This document shows, in pieces, positions 7,179-15,000 of a stretch of DNA of 46,715 nt; position 1 is the first letter of the stretch; every line of letters starts with the position of its first letter. The notes beneath the pieces were generated by a model, which saw only the letters and a list, made by a program, of their open reading frames with translations, was not told the DNA's origin and ran no database searches. The DNA is from Gemmataceae bacterium (GTDB lineage Bacteria > Planctomycetota > Planctomycetia > Gemmatales > Gemmataceae), in assembly GCA_009692065.1 (NCBI GenBank), contig SHZY01000031.1, positions 1 through 46,715 on the forward strand, in the 5' to 3' direction. Position numbers and translations under genes: made by a program.

Positions 7179-7224
7179 AGCGTTCGCCGCACGCCATGCG
7201 ATCGCACGGCGTGCGGCGAACGCT
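7179..7224. repeat. Perfect 17-bp inverted repeat
   Basis: Arms at 7179-7195 and 7208-7224 (AGCGTTCGCCGCACGCC and its complement) enclose a 12-nt loop, with near-matches extending outward (GTTG/TAAC). It lies downstream of the BON-protein stop and just upstream of the hydrolase. It could be a terminator without a U-tract or a dispersed palindrome; the outer core resembles the TTTAGCG family found at 10650 and 42466. Confidence 0.85.
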
Positions 7225-7240
7225 TAACGAAGACATGGCT

Positions 7241-8356
7241 TCAGGGCGCACTGATCTTGAATTGTAGGTCGGCGCGGTAATTCTGCAACTCGGGCAGCGC
7301 GAATACGCGCTCCGCGACCGGCGAGATCTCGCTCTCCGCGCGAATCTCCACCGTGATTTGCAGTTCCTGGTTGGCTGCCAGTTTCACCTCGACGCTCTTC
7401 GCCTGTGGACAGGCGGCTAAAATGCGTTTCTTCAGCTCGGCAACCGTCAACGGCGTCTTCGGCGCCGGGCCGGGCAACTCCACCTTGACGACGTCGGGCT
7501 TCTTCTTAAATTCCGGGAACTTGGGATCGGGCACGTTTTGGATCAGGATCGGCCCATCTTTTTGGATCGGCTTTTTCGGATCGGGCTTGCGGGCGTTCAG
7601 CAACGGCGGCTCGTCGGTGGTTGGCGTGTTATTCCTGCTCCATGGCCAATTGATCCACGGTTTCGACTTGTTGTCCTGAGCGGCCATCGGCTTGTCGGTT
7701 TTCGTCTCCTTCGGATTGGACGTTTTGACGATCGGCGTCCTGTCCGGCGGTGGATTCTGGGCCAATTCATTGGGCACCAGCGTGAGGTTCTGCACGCTGG
7801 TGCAGCCGTGGAGTCGGCGCAGCGAATTGCTGACGGCCATCTTGTCATCGAGAGTGTTCACGGTCCCGAGGACGAAGACTTTGCCGTCGGCGCCGCACTC
7901 GACCTTGAGCTGCTGATACTGCTTGGGCAGTGCCACGCGCAGCGACGAGAGGGCGCTCTTTTGCAGTTGGGGGGCAGACATCTTGCTCGACTTCACGGCC
8001 AAACTCGGATGTTCCTTCATCGAATCGGCTACGGGGAGCGACGAATAGACTTGAGCAATCCGCAGGGCATGCTCGCGCACCGCCTTGCTGGGGACGTAGC
8101 CGCGCACTTCGAGCTTGGAGCCGGTCACGTGGGCTTCGAGGTAGTAGGGGAAGGTGACGGAGTCGGCGAGCCAGGCGACTTCGACATTGATCTCGGTGAC
8201 GCGCCGCGCATCCGCCTGAGCGAGTTTCGCCGGCGGGTTTTTGTCGGGAGCTCTCGGGCCGAACCAGCGTTGTAATAGTTGTGCGTTGGCCTCGGGAGCA
8301 CACATCAGAGTTGCCAGGAGCGCCAGTGCAGCGAATCGGAAGCCTTGTCGTTTCAT
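7241..8356 (-). CDS. Secreted protein with three BON-like domains
   Basis: This 371-residue protein begins with a signal peptide (MKRQGFRFAALALLATL, then MCAPEANA, cleavage near residue 25). Three BON-like modules follow: about residues 50-120 (with LEVRGYVPSKAVREHALRIA), about 130-200 (with VFVLGTVNTLDDKMAVSNSL) and about 305-371 (with ELQITVEIRAESEISPVAER). BON domains are alpha/beta modules thought to bind phospholipid or peptidoglycan and to keep the envelope intact. A Pro/Lys/Asn-rich linker (about 205-290) with WPWSRNN separates the last module. The start has AAGGAA before the ATG. The lipoprotein gene just upstream runs the same way, so the two may be cotranscribed. Confidence 0.75.
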   Translation of the reverse strand: MKRQGFRFAALALLATLMCAPEANAQLLQRWFGPRAPDKNPPAKLAQADARRVTEINVEVAWLADSVTFPYYLEAHVTGSKLEVRGYVPSKAVREHALRIAQVYSSLPVADSMKEHPSLAVKSSKMSAPQLQKSALSSLRVALPKQYQQLKVECGADGKVFVLGTVNTLDDKMAVSNSLRRLHGCTSVQNLTLVPNELAQNPPPDRTPIVKTSNPKETKTDKPMAAQDNKSKPWINWPWSRNNTPTTDEPPLLNARKPDPKKPIQKDGPILIQNVPDPKFPEFKKKPDVVKVELPGPAPKTPLTVAELKKRILAACPQAKSVEVKLAANQELQITVEIRAESEISPVAERVFALPELQNYRADLQFKISAP

Positions 8357-8371
8357 GATGCAATTCCTTGG

Positions 8372-8416
8372 TGCCGCTTGCGGCGCAGCAGCGCGTGCTA
8401 CGCCGCAAGCGGCACT
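8372..8416. repeat. Perfect 15-bp inverted repeat between lipoprotein and BON gene
   Basis: GTGCCGCTTGCGGCG (8372-8386) pairs with 8402-8416 around a 15-nt loop. It lies four bases beyond the lipoprotein stop and 16 bases before the BON-protein start, so it may weaken read-through or mask the next start. Confidence 0.85.
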
Positions 8417-8419
8417 TGT

Positions 8420-8986
8420 TCATGGCCGAACCGCCATCATCTCGCGATAGGTCGCTTGCTGGGCGTCCTGCCCGGTGATGCAGAGGTGCAGGTGATCCTT
8501 GTCGATGTACACCACCTCGGCGCGCCGCCTTTTGACGCGGAACGGGAAAGGATAGGAGGAGTCAATCGTTTCGGTGTAGTACACCGTGCACTTCCAGTGA
8601 CAATGATGCAACTGCGCCGGCCCGATGAGGGGGAAAAACCGTGGCGGATCGATCTTATCGACGATCTTTTCTACCGTAAATTCAACATCATCGCGAAACT
8701 CTTCGTAGATGTACGGCACCCCGCGCGTCACTCTCGGCATAGTCCGCAGAATCTCTTGCTGGTCCGGCGGGTCTTCACAGTACGGCCTATGACCCGGCGG
8801 GATCGGCGGCAGCACCGGCACGCGATGGTCGTTCTTGTTCTCCATCCGCTCCTGAATCCGGTCGGCGACCCATGGCTGCATGAGCACGGGCGTTCCCAGA
8901 CCCATGGCAAAGGGTGAACACCCGCTCAAAAACGACGGGATCATCAGCACGCCCGCCAGTAACAGCCATTTGCGATGGATCTTCAT
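8420..8986 (-). CDS. Hypothetical lipoprotein
   Basis: The 188-residue product has a lipoprotein signal: MKIHRKWLLLAGVLMIPSF followed by lipobox LSGC (Cys at residue 23). The mature part is rich in Pro and aromatic residues, with HHCHWKCTVYYTETIDSSYP and YIDKDHLHLCITG. I do not recognise a family. The start is supported by GGGGAGCGGGAC before the ATG. It probably sits in the envelope, and its arrangement with the BON protein downstream suggests a joint envelope role. The pairing of signal and unknown domain is common in planctomycetes. Confidence 0.7.
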   Translation of the reverse strand: MKIHRKWLLLAGVLMIPSFLSGCSPFAMGLGTPVLMQPWVADRIQERMENKNDHRVPVLPPIPPGHRPYCEDPPDQQEILRTMPRVTRGVPYIYEEFRDDVEFTVEKIVDKIDPPRFFPLIGPAQLHHCHWKCTVYYTETIDSSYPFPFRVKRRRAEVVYIDKDHLHLCITGQDAQQATYREMMAVRP

Positions 8987-9318
8987 GTCCCGCTCCCCAT
9001 TCTCGTGATGGAACGAACGATGCGCGGATTCACGGTGATGGGAAGTAGATCGGCGCGAAACTTTGGCAAACTTTAACGAGAATGCGGATCGTAGCGTTTT
9101 TTTTGATTTGTTCGCGCGGCGGGTGGATTACTCCGTCGATTGTCACTTGCGCATCTTGTTTGAAATGCCCAAAATAAAGAACCACGGATCACACCGATAA
9201 CACGGATAGGAAGAGAAAGAGTGTCGGGCGTGTGACGGTTTTCCTCAGAATAGCGTCACCTGATTTTCTTATCCGTGCCATCCGTGGTTCAATGTTATAG
9301 AAGCCCTAGACACACCAG
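8987..9318. repeat. Intergenic region with an inverted pair of 9-bp periodic repeats
   Basis: No gene is visible in these 332 bases. Near-copies of one 9-bp unit (ACCACGGAT, CACACCGAT, AACACGGAT) run consecutively at 9181-9207. Two inverted copies (ATCCGTGCC, ATCCGTGGT) lie at 9271-9288, so the whole forms an inverted array with arms about 110 bases apart. A T-tract (TTTTTTTT) lies near 9097. Similar 9-bp arrays occur at 22644-22778. Confidence 0.7.
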
Positions 9319-10620
9319 TCACGGCTTGCGTCCATCGGGTAGAAAAAGTTCGTTCGTCTTGCTCCCGGCAACCTCCGGCGCCCCGCCGGCGCTCCAGGCG
9401 GGAATCGTTTTCTTGCCTTTCTCGTACAGCGTCTCCATCGGCTGCCAGACCGCATCGACACGGTCCGTGAAAAGGTCGCCGATCAAGAGATCGGTGACCG
9501 TGTTCTTCAAGTGCGGGAAGCTCTTGACGAACTTGCCGAAGCTGAAGCCGTCGTAGTATTCGCACACCAGCCGGCGCATGCGATCGACCCCGCGGTTGAA
9601 CATCTCGCCCCATTTGCCGAGTTGAGCGGCGGAGACATCGTTCTTGCTCAATCCCTCGGCAATCGCGTCGGCGGCCAGCTCGCCCGACTTCAGTGCCAAC
9701 AGAACGCCCGAAGAGTACAGCGGATCGAGAAAACCGAAGGCGTCGCCGACCAGCACCCAGCCATCCCCGGCGACCTGCTTGCTGCGGTACGAATAATCCT
9801 TGGTCGCGAAATAGCCCGTGACGCGTTTGGCCTTCGCCAGGCGATCCTTGACGGCCTGGCAGACGTCAACTTCCTCGGTGTAAGTCTGCTCGTGGCTGCC
9901 ACGGCCCTTGAAGAGATAATCGAACGGCGCGACGACGCCGACCGACATCACATCGTTGTGCAGGGGGATGTACCAGAACCAGCCCTGCTTGTTCGGCGTC
10001 TGGATGACGAGGGTCGCCCCTTCATCGCGGCCGGTGTCGCGGTACGCGCCTTCCCAATACGTCCAGACGGCCCCCTTGTTGAGCACCGGGTCCCACAACC
10101 GTAGCTTGAATCGGCTCTGCAACATACAGCTTTGGCCGCTCGCATCGACGACAACGCGTGCGCGCACTTCCACGGTCTGGCCGTCTTCCTTTTGCACGCG
10201 CACGCCGACGGCTTTTTCGTTTTCGAAGAGGACTTCAAGGACGCGCACGCCTTCGTGGACCGTGACGCCCTGTTCCTCGGCATTCCGCAGCATCATCAGG
10301 TCAAACTCACTGCGCGCGACCTGCCAGGTCTGCGAGCATTCGTGCGGCTTGTTGTCGTGAAAGTAGAACGGGGCGGAGAGTTTGCCGTTGGCGTTGACGA
10401 ACTGCACGCTGAACTTCTTGACGAAATGGCTCTTCTTGAGCTTGTCGAGCATCTTGAGGCGTTCGAGTACCCAGTAGGTCTCGGGGATGAGCGATTCGCC
10501 GATGTGGAAACGCGGGAAGCGTTCGCGCTCGAAGAGCGTGACCTGGTAGCCCTTCTGGGCGATCAGGGTGGCGGTGGTGCTGCCGGCGGGGCCACCGCCG
10601 ATGACGATGACGTCGGTCAT
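9319..10620 (-). CDS. Flavin-dependent halogenase-like FAD oxidoreductase
   Basis: The 433-residue flavoprotein begins with a Rossmann GGGPAG (residues 8-13) and FERERFPRFHIGESLIPET, a loop typical of tryptophan-halogenase and geranylgeranyl-reductase-like enzymes. WFWYIP near residue 212 fits W-x-W-x-I-P, the signature regarded as specific for flavin-dependent halogenases. The FAD-binding GDAFGFLDPLYSSGV lies near 289. A lysine pair in HFVKKFSVQF is near the position of the catalytic lysine that carries the chloramine in halogenases, but I cannot align it reliably. The enzyme would need a flavin reductase from elsewhere. No biosynthetic neighbours are visible. The alternative is a lipid or isoprenoid reductase of the same superfamily. 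The start has GAGGAA six bases upstream. Confidence 0.8.
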   Translation of the reverse strand: MTDVIVIGGGPAGSTTATLIAQKGYQVTLFERERFPRFHIGESLIPETYWVLERLKMLDKLKKSHFVKKFSVQFVNANGKLSAPFYFHDNKPHECSQTWQVARSEFDLMMLRNAEEQGVTVHEGVRVLEVLFENEKAVGVRVQKEDGQTVEVRARVVVDASGQSCMLQSRFKLRLWDPVLNKGAVWTYWEGAYRDTGRDEGATLVIQTPNKQGWFWYIPLHNDVMSVGVVAPFDYLFKGRGSHEQTYTEEVDVCQAVKDRLAKAKRVTGYFATKDYSYRSKQVAGDGWVLVGDAFGFLDPLYSSGVLLALKSGELAADAIAEGLSKNDVSAAQLGKWGEMFNRGVDRMRRLVCEYYDGFSFGKFVKSFPHLKNTVTDLLIGDLFTDRVDAVWQPMETLYEKGKKTIPAWSAGGAPEVAGSKTNELFLPDGRKP

Positions 10621-10648
10621 GATATTCCTCGGGGTTCTTCGAATTTCT

Positions 10649-10688
10649 TCGTTTAGCGCCCGCGCGGCGCCACGCGGGCGCTAAACGA
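10649..10688. repeat. Perfect 16-bp palindromic repeat of the TTTAGCG family
   Basis: TCGTTTAGCGCCCGCG (10649-10664) pairs with 10673-10688 around an 8-nt loop. It lies between two divergent genes (halogenase-like and ECF sigma factor), so it cannot be a simple terminator for either. The same TCGTTTAGCGCCCGC word recurs at 42466 and 45323. Confidence 0.9.
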
Positions 10689-10882
10689 GGATCGCTTGCG
10701 GCGCGATAACAATAATATATCGCCCGGCGTCAATCGATGTGTCGCGGTTTTCTGCATTCGCCCTGGACATATCCCTACCTATACTGGGACAATAGGAATG
10801 CACGTCGAACCGAGGGCGTTACGCATTGATGAAGATTTCTGCAATCCAAAAATGCCATCGTTTCGTCTAGAAGGAAGAGGGT

Positions 10883-11449
10883 ATGAGCGACTCGGCAGTC
10901 AGCATGCCTGAAGCGCGCGCGATGGAGTCCGACGGAGCCCCCATGGACACCGAGGAAGGCTTCGTCTGCGCCTTCAATTTGATGCGCGCCGAGCTGGTCA
11001 GCACGCTCTTTTTCGTCCTGGGCAGCCATGACGACGCCCAGGATGTGGCCCAGGAAGTGTTCATCAAGTGCTGGCGGACGCGCGACAGCCTGACGGACAT
11101 CAAGAACCTGCGAGCCTGGATTTTCCGCGTCGGCCTGAACGCGGCGAAGGACCTGCAACGGAATGCCTGGCGCCGCAAGGCAAAGTTCTTCGGCGATGCC
11201 GCTCCGCCGGAAGTCGCGGGGAAGGCCCTGACGCCTGGGGACGCTCTTGAGAACAAGGAAACGCTGGAGCGCCTGCGTAAATCGCTTCATGAACTTCGAC
11301 CCGAGGAAAAGGAAGTATTTCTCCTCCGCCAGAACGGCGCCTTGACCTACGAGGAGATTGCCGCCCTGCGCCGCACACCCGTCGGAACGGTGAAGACGCA
11401 AATGCGCTCCGCCTTGCAAAAGCTGCGGCGCGTGCTGAAGGACTCGTGA
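10883..11449 (+). CDS. ECF RNA polymerase sigma factor
   Basis: The 188-residue protein has sigma-70 region 2 (LGSHDDAQDVAQEVFIKCWR, about residues 51-70, then RAWIFRVGLNAAKDL) and region 4 (ELRPEEKEVFLLRQNGALTY, then EEIAALRRTPVGTVKTQM). It lacks region 3 and so is an extracytoplasmic-function sigma factor that redirects RNA polymerase to a small regulon. The ATG has AAGGAAGAGG upstream. Its last codon overlaps the GTG start of the next gene by four bases (GTGA), coupling it to its putative anti-sigma partner. Confidence 0.95.
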   Translation: MSDSAVSMPEARAMESDGAPMDTEEGFVCAFNLMRAELVSTLFFVLGSHDDAQDVAQEVFIKCWRTRDSLTDIKNLRAWIFRVGLNAAKDLQRNAWRRKAKFFGDAAPPEVAGKALTPGDALENKETLERLRKSLHELRPEEKEVFLLRQNGALTYEEIAALRRTPVGTVKTQMRSALQKLRRVLKDS

Positions 11450-14400
11450 TTCTCATGACTACCTGCCAAACCTGCCGCGATCGCCTGCTCGATCACGCTT
11501 ACGGATTGCTGGAAGGAAGCGACCTCCAGGACCTGCGTGCGCATCTCAGCCACTGCACCGAGTGCCAGGCTGCGCTCGAGGAAGTGCGTGCCGAGCAGCA
11601 GATGCTGGCGAATGCCGCCAAGGCGATCACTGTCGTCCCGGCGTTTGTTCTCCCCACGGATCAACCCGCTGCGATCCCCGAAACCTTGCCGATGTCAGCC
11701 GCCCCTTCGCGCAAGCAATCGTCGTGGCGGCGGACGTGGATCGCCTGGAGCGCGGCAGCTGCGGTGCTGATTGCGGTCGGCGTTTCGCTTTCCTACTATC
11801 GCCAGACAGTGCACGGGTTGAAGAGCGAACTGGCCGCCAAGCGGGAAGAATACAAGAAAGCCAGCGAGGAATTCGCCGCGCTGCCGGTTAAGTATGAGAC
11901 GCTGCAAGAGGCGGCCATTCGCGAGATTCGAGGCAACACCGACGCGTATTTGCACGTCGTTGGCCCAACGACGCTAACCGCCGGCGCCAGGGGGCACCTG
12001 CACATCGCCACGCGCAGCCGCGATGGCAAACCGGCCAAGGCCGACCTGCGCATCAAGCTCATGGAAACGGAACCGGGCGGCAAGATGAAAGTGCTGCATT
12101 GGGCTTGCGACCATCAAACGATCGCGGAACTCGACGCGACCTGGGCCAAGCCCAACAGCGCGTTGAAGTTGCTGGTCGAGGCCGACGTCGGCTTGGCGAA
12201 GGCGCGGGTGCAGGAGACGGTGCGAACACTGGCCAACAGTTACGCAACGCGCCTCGACACCAACAAGATTGCCTACCAGTACCGCGATGTGCTGTTCTTC
12301 CGCGTCCTGGTCCTGGATCGCTACACACTGCTGTCGCCGAGCGAGCCGATTGCGATGCGTGTCGAGCTGCTGGATCCGGCAGGCAAAGCCGTGCGCTCGT
12401 TGACCCTGCCGACGGGCGACGGCGGCATCCTTGCCCGCGAATTCGCCATCGATGAGAAGTTCCAGACAGGCACCTACACTCTGTCGGCCTGCCCGGTCGA
12501 TCCGACGCGTACCGATGTCCAACCCGTCTCGCAACGGCTCGAAGTGGTGCGCGAGCTGATCTTGCCCGAGCTTGTTTTCGACCAGGAGCGCTATCGGGCC
12601 GGCGAGCAGCTCAGCGGCATCTATCGCGGGCCGATGCCACTCCCCGAAAAAGCGATGATTGGCAATCATTCGGTCCCCATCACCAAGGCGCCGGCCTTCG
12701 ATGCCTTCGGCGGCCCGGGGGGCGCGGGCGGCGCTCCGATAGCCAAGGCGGACAACAAGAAAGCCCTGGCGAAGGCTGTGCCTCTGGCCCAGCCCTTCAC
12801 GGCGCAGATCCCGCCCAATCTTCCCGCAGGCGCGAGCCGAGTGCAGATCTCCATGAAGATCGGCGAAGGCAAGCAGCAGAAGGAAGTCAAAGCGGACATC
12901 CAGCTCGCGCCGACCGAGTTCAGCATCGACTTCTTCCCCGAAGGCGGCGATCTGATCGCCGGTATCGAGAACCGCGTCTATTACCGCGTCCGCTCCAAGT
13001 CGGGCGAGCCGGTCACCGGCGACGGCAGCGTCATTCTCCTCTCCAGCAAGAATGACGTCGTCGATTCCACCTACCACCTCGGCATGGGTTATTTCGAGTT
13101 CACTCCGAGCCTCAAGGAAACCTACACCGTCCGGATCACCACGCCGGTCAAGACCGAGAACATCGCCAATCCGTTCGCCGCACTCGGCATGCGCGGCGAC
13201 GGCGTCGTCGTCCACGTGCCCAATGCGGTCGGCGCTCAGGGCGATCCGATTCGCATGACGCTTCGGCAACAGGGCCCGGCGCGCAAGCTGCTCCTGGTAG
13301 CGCAGTGCCGGGGCCAGATCGTCGATCAGCGCTGGGTCGAAATCAAGAACAAGAGCGTCGATCTCACGCTGCTGCCGACGCGCGACGCCGTCGGCATGAT
13401 CCGTGTCACCGCCTACGAACCGCAGGACAACCAAGCGGACCAGAAGGATCCCCTGCTCGTCCCGGTCGCCGAACGGCTGGTGTACCGCAGCGCCGCCCAG
13501 CGGCTCGACCTCGGCTTCAAGTTGAACACGCAACAGCTACATGGCGGCCAGAAGCTGAGCGCCAAGATCACCGCCCGCGATGAGAAGGGGCAACCGGCGC
13601 CCGCCTGGCTGCTCGCCAGCGTCATTGATGAACGCTTCCAGGCTCAGCCGCGCAGCCTGTCGGCCCATTTCTTCCTTCTGAACGAAATCCGCAGCGGGGC
13701 CGATCTGGACAATGCCCAGCTCATTTTGCACGATTCGCCGGAATCGGTCGCGGTGCTGGAACGATTTCTCGGAACCCACGGCTGGCGGCGCTTCGTCCGC
13801 TCCCAGGAACCGTCGCTGGGCCTCTTGGCAGATCCGGCGAAGCGTCCCCACCAGCCGCTGGTGTTCAGCCGCGAGAATCAACCGCTCGAAGGCTTGCAAG
13901 CGGATCGCGAAGCCAAGCTCGACCGGGCCCTCGCCAAGATCCGCCAGACCGGCTTCGAGGAAAAAGACACTCTGACGCAGCGCTGCGATAGTTTGGCCCA
14001 AGCCGTGACGACGGCCGGCGCAAACCTGCATGGCTTCGAGGAAACTGTGCAAGTGTGGTTCCGCCTCGGCCTGGGCATGCTGGTCGCGCTGCTCTTGGCC
14101 GTCAGCCTGATCTTCATGGGCGTCGGCGTCTACCGCATCGTGCGGGCGCACAAGCTTGCAACGCCGAGTTTCAGCGGTGCCTTCGCTTGCTTGACCGCTT
14201 GCATCGGCGTTTTGTTCCTGGGCGCCTGGCTGGGACCGCTCAGCGTTATCAGGACGGGAAGGATGCTCGATGTGGAGCCGGCTGCGCGTGAAGTCGACCG
14301 ACAACTCGGGCAAGCGTTTGCCCAGGCGCCTTTCCACGGTCCCATTGTCGAGAAACCGCTCACGGGCAACTTTGCGCTACAGATTTCGACCCTTGCCGAA

Positions 14401-14919
14401 CGCAAGGACCGCATGGTCGCGGCGAAGGGTGGGGAGAACGAGTACGGGGCAAAAGATGCCGGCAAGGCATTGCGGGCCAGTCTGGAAAACTCGCTCGCCC
14501 GGCGCGGTGGTCGCTCGGCCACGAACGCCCTCCTTACCGAGGCAAAAAGTGATTCCCAAACTCCCGCGGCCAACCTCGCGATGGACGCAAAGTTCAAGCA
14601 ATTACTTAAAGAAGTCGAAAAGGGCAGCCTGATCGCGCCGATCCCGGCGCCGCCTCCGACCAAGCCGGGCGTAGAACCCAAGCTGCCGATGGCAATGGCT
14701 CTGGCCGACCGGGAATACGCCCACAAGCACGTCCCCGGCTTGCTCGCCGACACGCTGCTCTGGCATCCGACGCTCTTGTTGCCCAACGGCAGCGCCGTAG
14801 TCCAGTTCGACATGGCCAACGGTCAGGCCACCTACCGCGTCATGCTGCTGGGTCACAACACGACCGGCCGCTTCGGCTTCCACGAGATGCGCCTCGACGT
14901 CCCCGAAGTCGGCCGCTGA
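11446..14919 (+). CDS. Giant anti-sigma factor fused to alpha-2-macroglobulin-like domains
   Basis: The 1157-residue protein starts with a zinc-finger anti-sigma domain: CQTC at 7-10 and H-x3-C-x2-C at 33-40 (HLSHCTEC). A transmembrane helix follows at about 97-117 (WIAWSAAAAVLIAVGVSLSY). Outside the membrane comes an MG2-like domain (about 277-370, YRDVLFFRVLVLDRY), then a second macroglobulin-like stretch with IDFFPEGGDLIAGIENRVYY. Two more helices lie at about 870-895 and 908-932. The tail carries TLLWHPTLLLPNGSAVVQF and YRVMLLGHNTTGRFGF, as in alpha-2-macroglobulin-like proteins before the thioester. No CGEQ thioester motif is present. I infer that the outer part senses envelope stress or protease attack and the zinc finger holds the ECF sigma encoded immediately upstream. 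The start is GTG 11446 (overlap) or ATG 11455. Confidence 0.88.
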   Translation: MILMTTCQTCRDRLLDHAYGLLEGSDLQDLRAHLSHCTECQAALEEVRAEQQMLANAAKAITVVPAFVLPTDQPAAIPETLPMSAAPSRKQSSWRRTWIAWSAAAAVLIAVGVSLSYYRQTVHGLKSELAAKREEYKKASEEFAALPVKYETLQEAAIREIRGNTDAYLHVVGPTTLTAGARGHLHIATRSRDGKPAKADLRIKLMETEPGGKMKVLHWACDHQTIAELDATWAKPNSALKLLVEADVGLAKARVQETVRTLANSYATRLDTNKIAYQYRDVLFFRVLVLDRYTLLSPSEPIAMRVELLDPAGKAVRSLTLPTGDGGILAREFAIDEKFQTGTYTLSACPVDPTRTDVQPVSQRLEVVRELILPELVFDQERYRAGEQLSGIYRGPMPLPEKAMIGNHSVPITKAPAFDAFGGPGGAGGAPIAKADNKKALAKAVPLAQPFTAQIPPNLPAGASRVQISMKIGEGKQQKEVKADIQLAPTEFSIDFFPEGGDLIAGIENRVYYRVRSKSGEPVTGDGSVILLSSKNDVVDSTYHLGMGYFEFTPSLKETYTVRITTPVKTENIANPFAALGMRGDGVVVHVPNAVGAQGDPIRMTLRQQGPARKLLLVAQCRGQIVDQRWVEIKNKSVDLTLLPTRDAVGMIRVTAYEPQDNQADQKDPLLVPVAERLVYRSAAQRLDLGFKLNTQQLHGGQKLSAKITARDEKGQPAPAWLLASVIDERFQAQPRSLSAHFFLLNEIRSGADLDNAQLILHDSPESVAVLERFLGTHGWRRFVRSQEPSLGLLADPAKRPHQPLVFSRENQPLEGLQADREAKLDRALAKIRQTGFEEKDTLTQRCDSLAQAVTTAGANLHGFEETVQVWFRLGLGMLVALLLAVSLIFMGVGVYRIVRAHKLATPSFSGAFACLTACIGVLFLGAWLGPLSVIRTGRMLDVEPAAREVDRQLGQAFAQAPFHGPIVEKPLTGNFALQISTLAERKDRMVAAKGGENEYGAKDAGKALRASLENSLARRGGRSATNALLTEAKSDSQTPAANLAMDAKFKQLLKEVEKGSLIAPIPAPPPTKPGVEPKLPMAMALADREYAHKHVPGLLADTLLWHPTLLLPNGSAVVQFDMANGQATYRVMLLGHNTTGRFGFHEMRLDVPEVGR

Positions 14920-14925
14920 TTATTG

Positions 14926-14990
14926 CCCATATAGCCAGCCGTTTACGGCGGGTACGCTGCACACCCGCCGTAAACGGCGGGCTATATGGG
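14926..14990. terminator. 27-bp inverted repeat between convergent genes
   Basis: Arms 14926-14952 and 14964-14990 match at 26 of 27 positions, around an 11-nt loop. The position between two convergent stops fits a bidirectional terminator, although no U-tract follows. Confidence 0.8.
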
Positions 14991-15000
14991 ACTGGTCGCG

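Noticed and set aside
11974..13533. 519-codon open frame on the minus strand
   Set aside because: It is the antisense of the anti-sigma/macroglobulin gene. High GC leaves few stops, and the composition (Asp/Arg/Gly/Leu-rich without domains) is that of a shadow.
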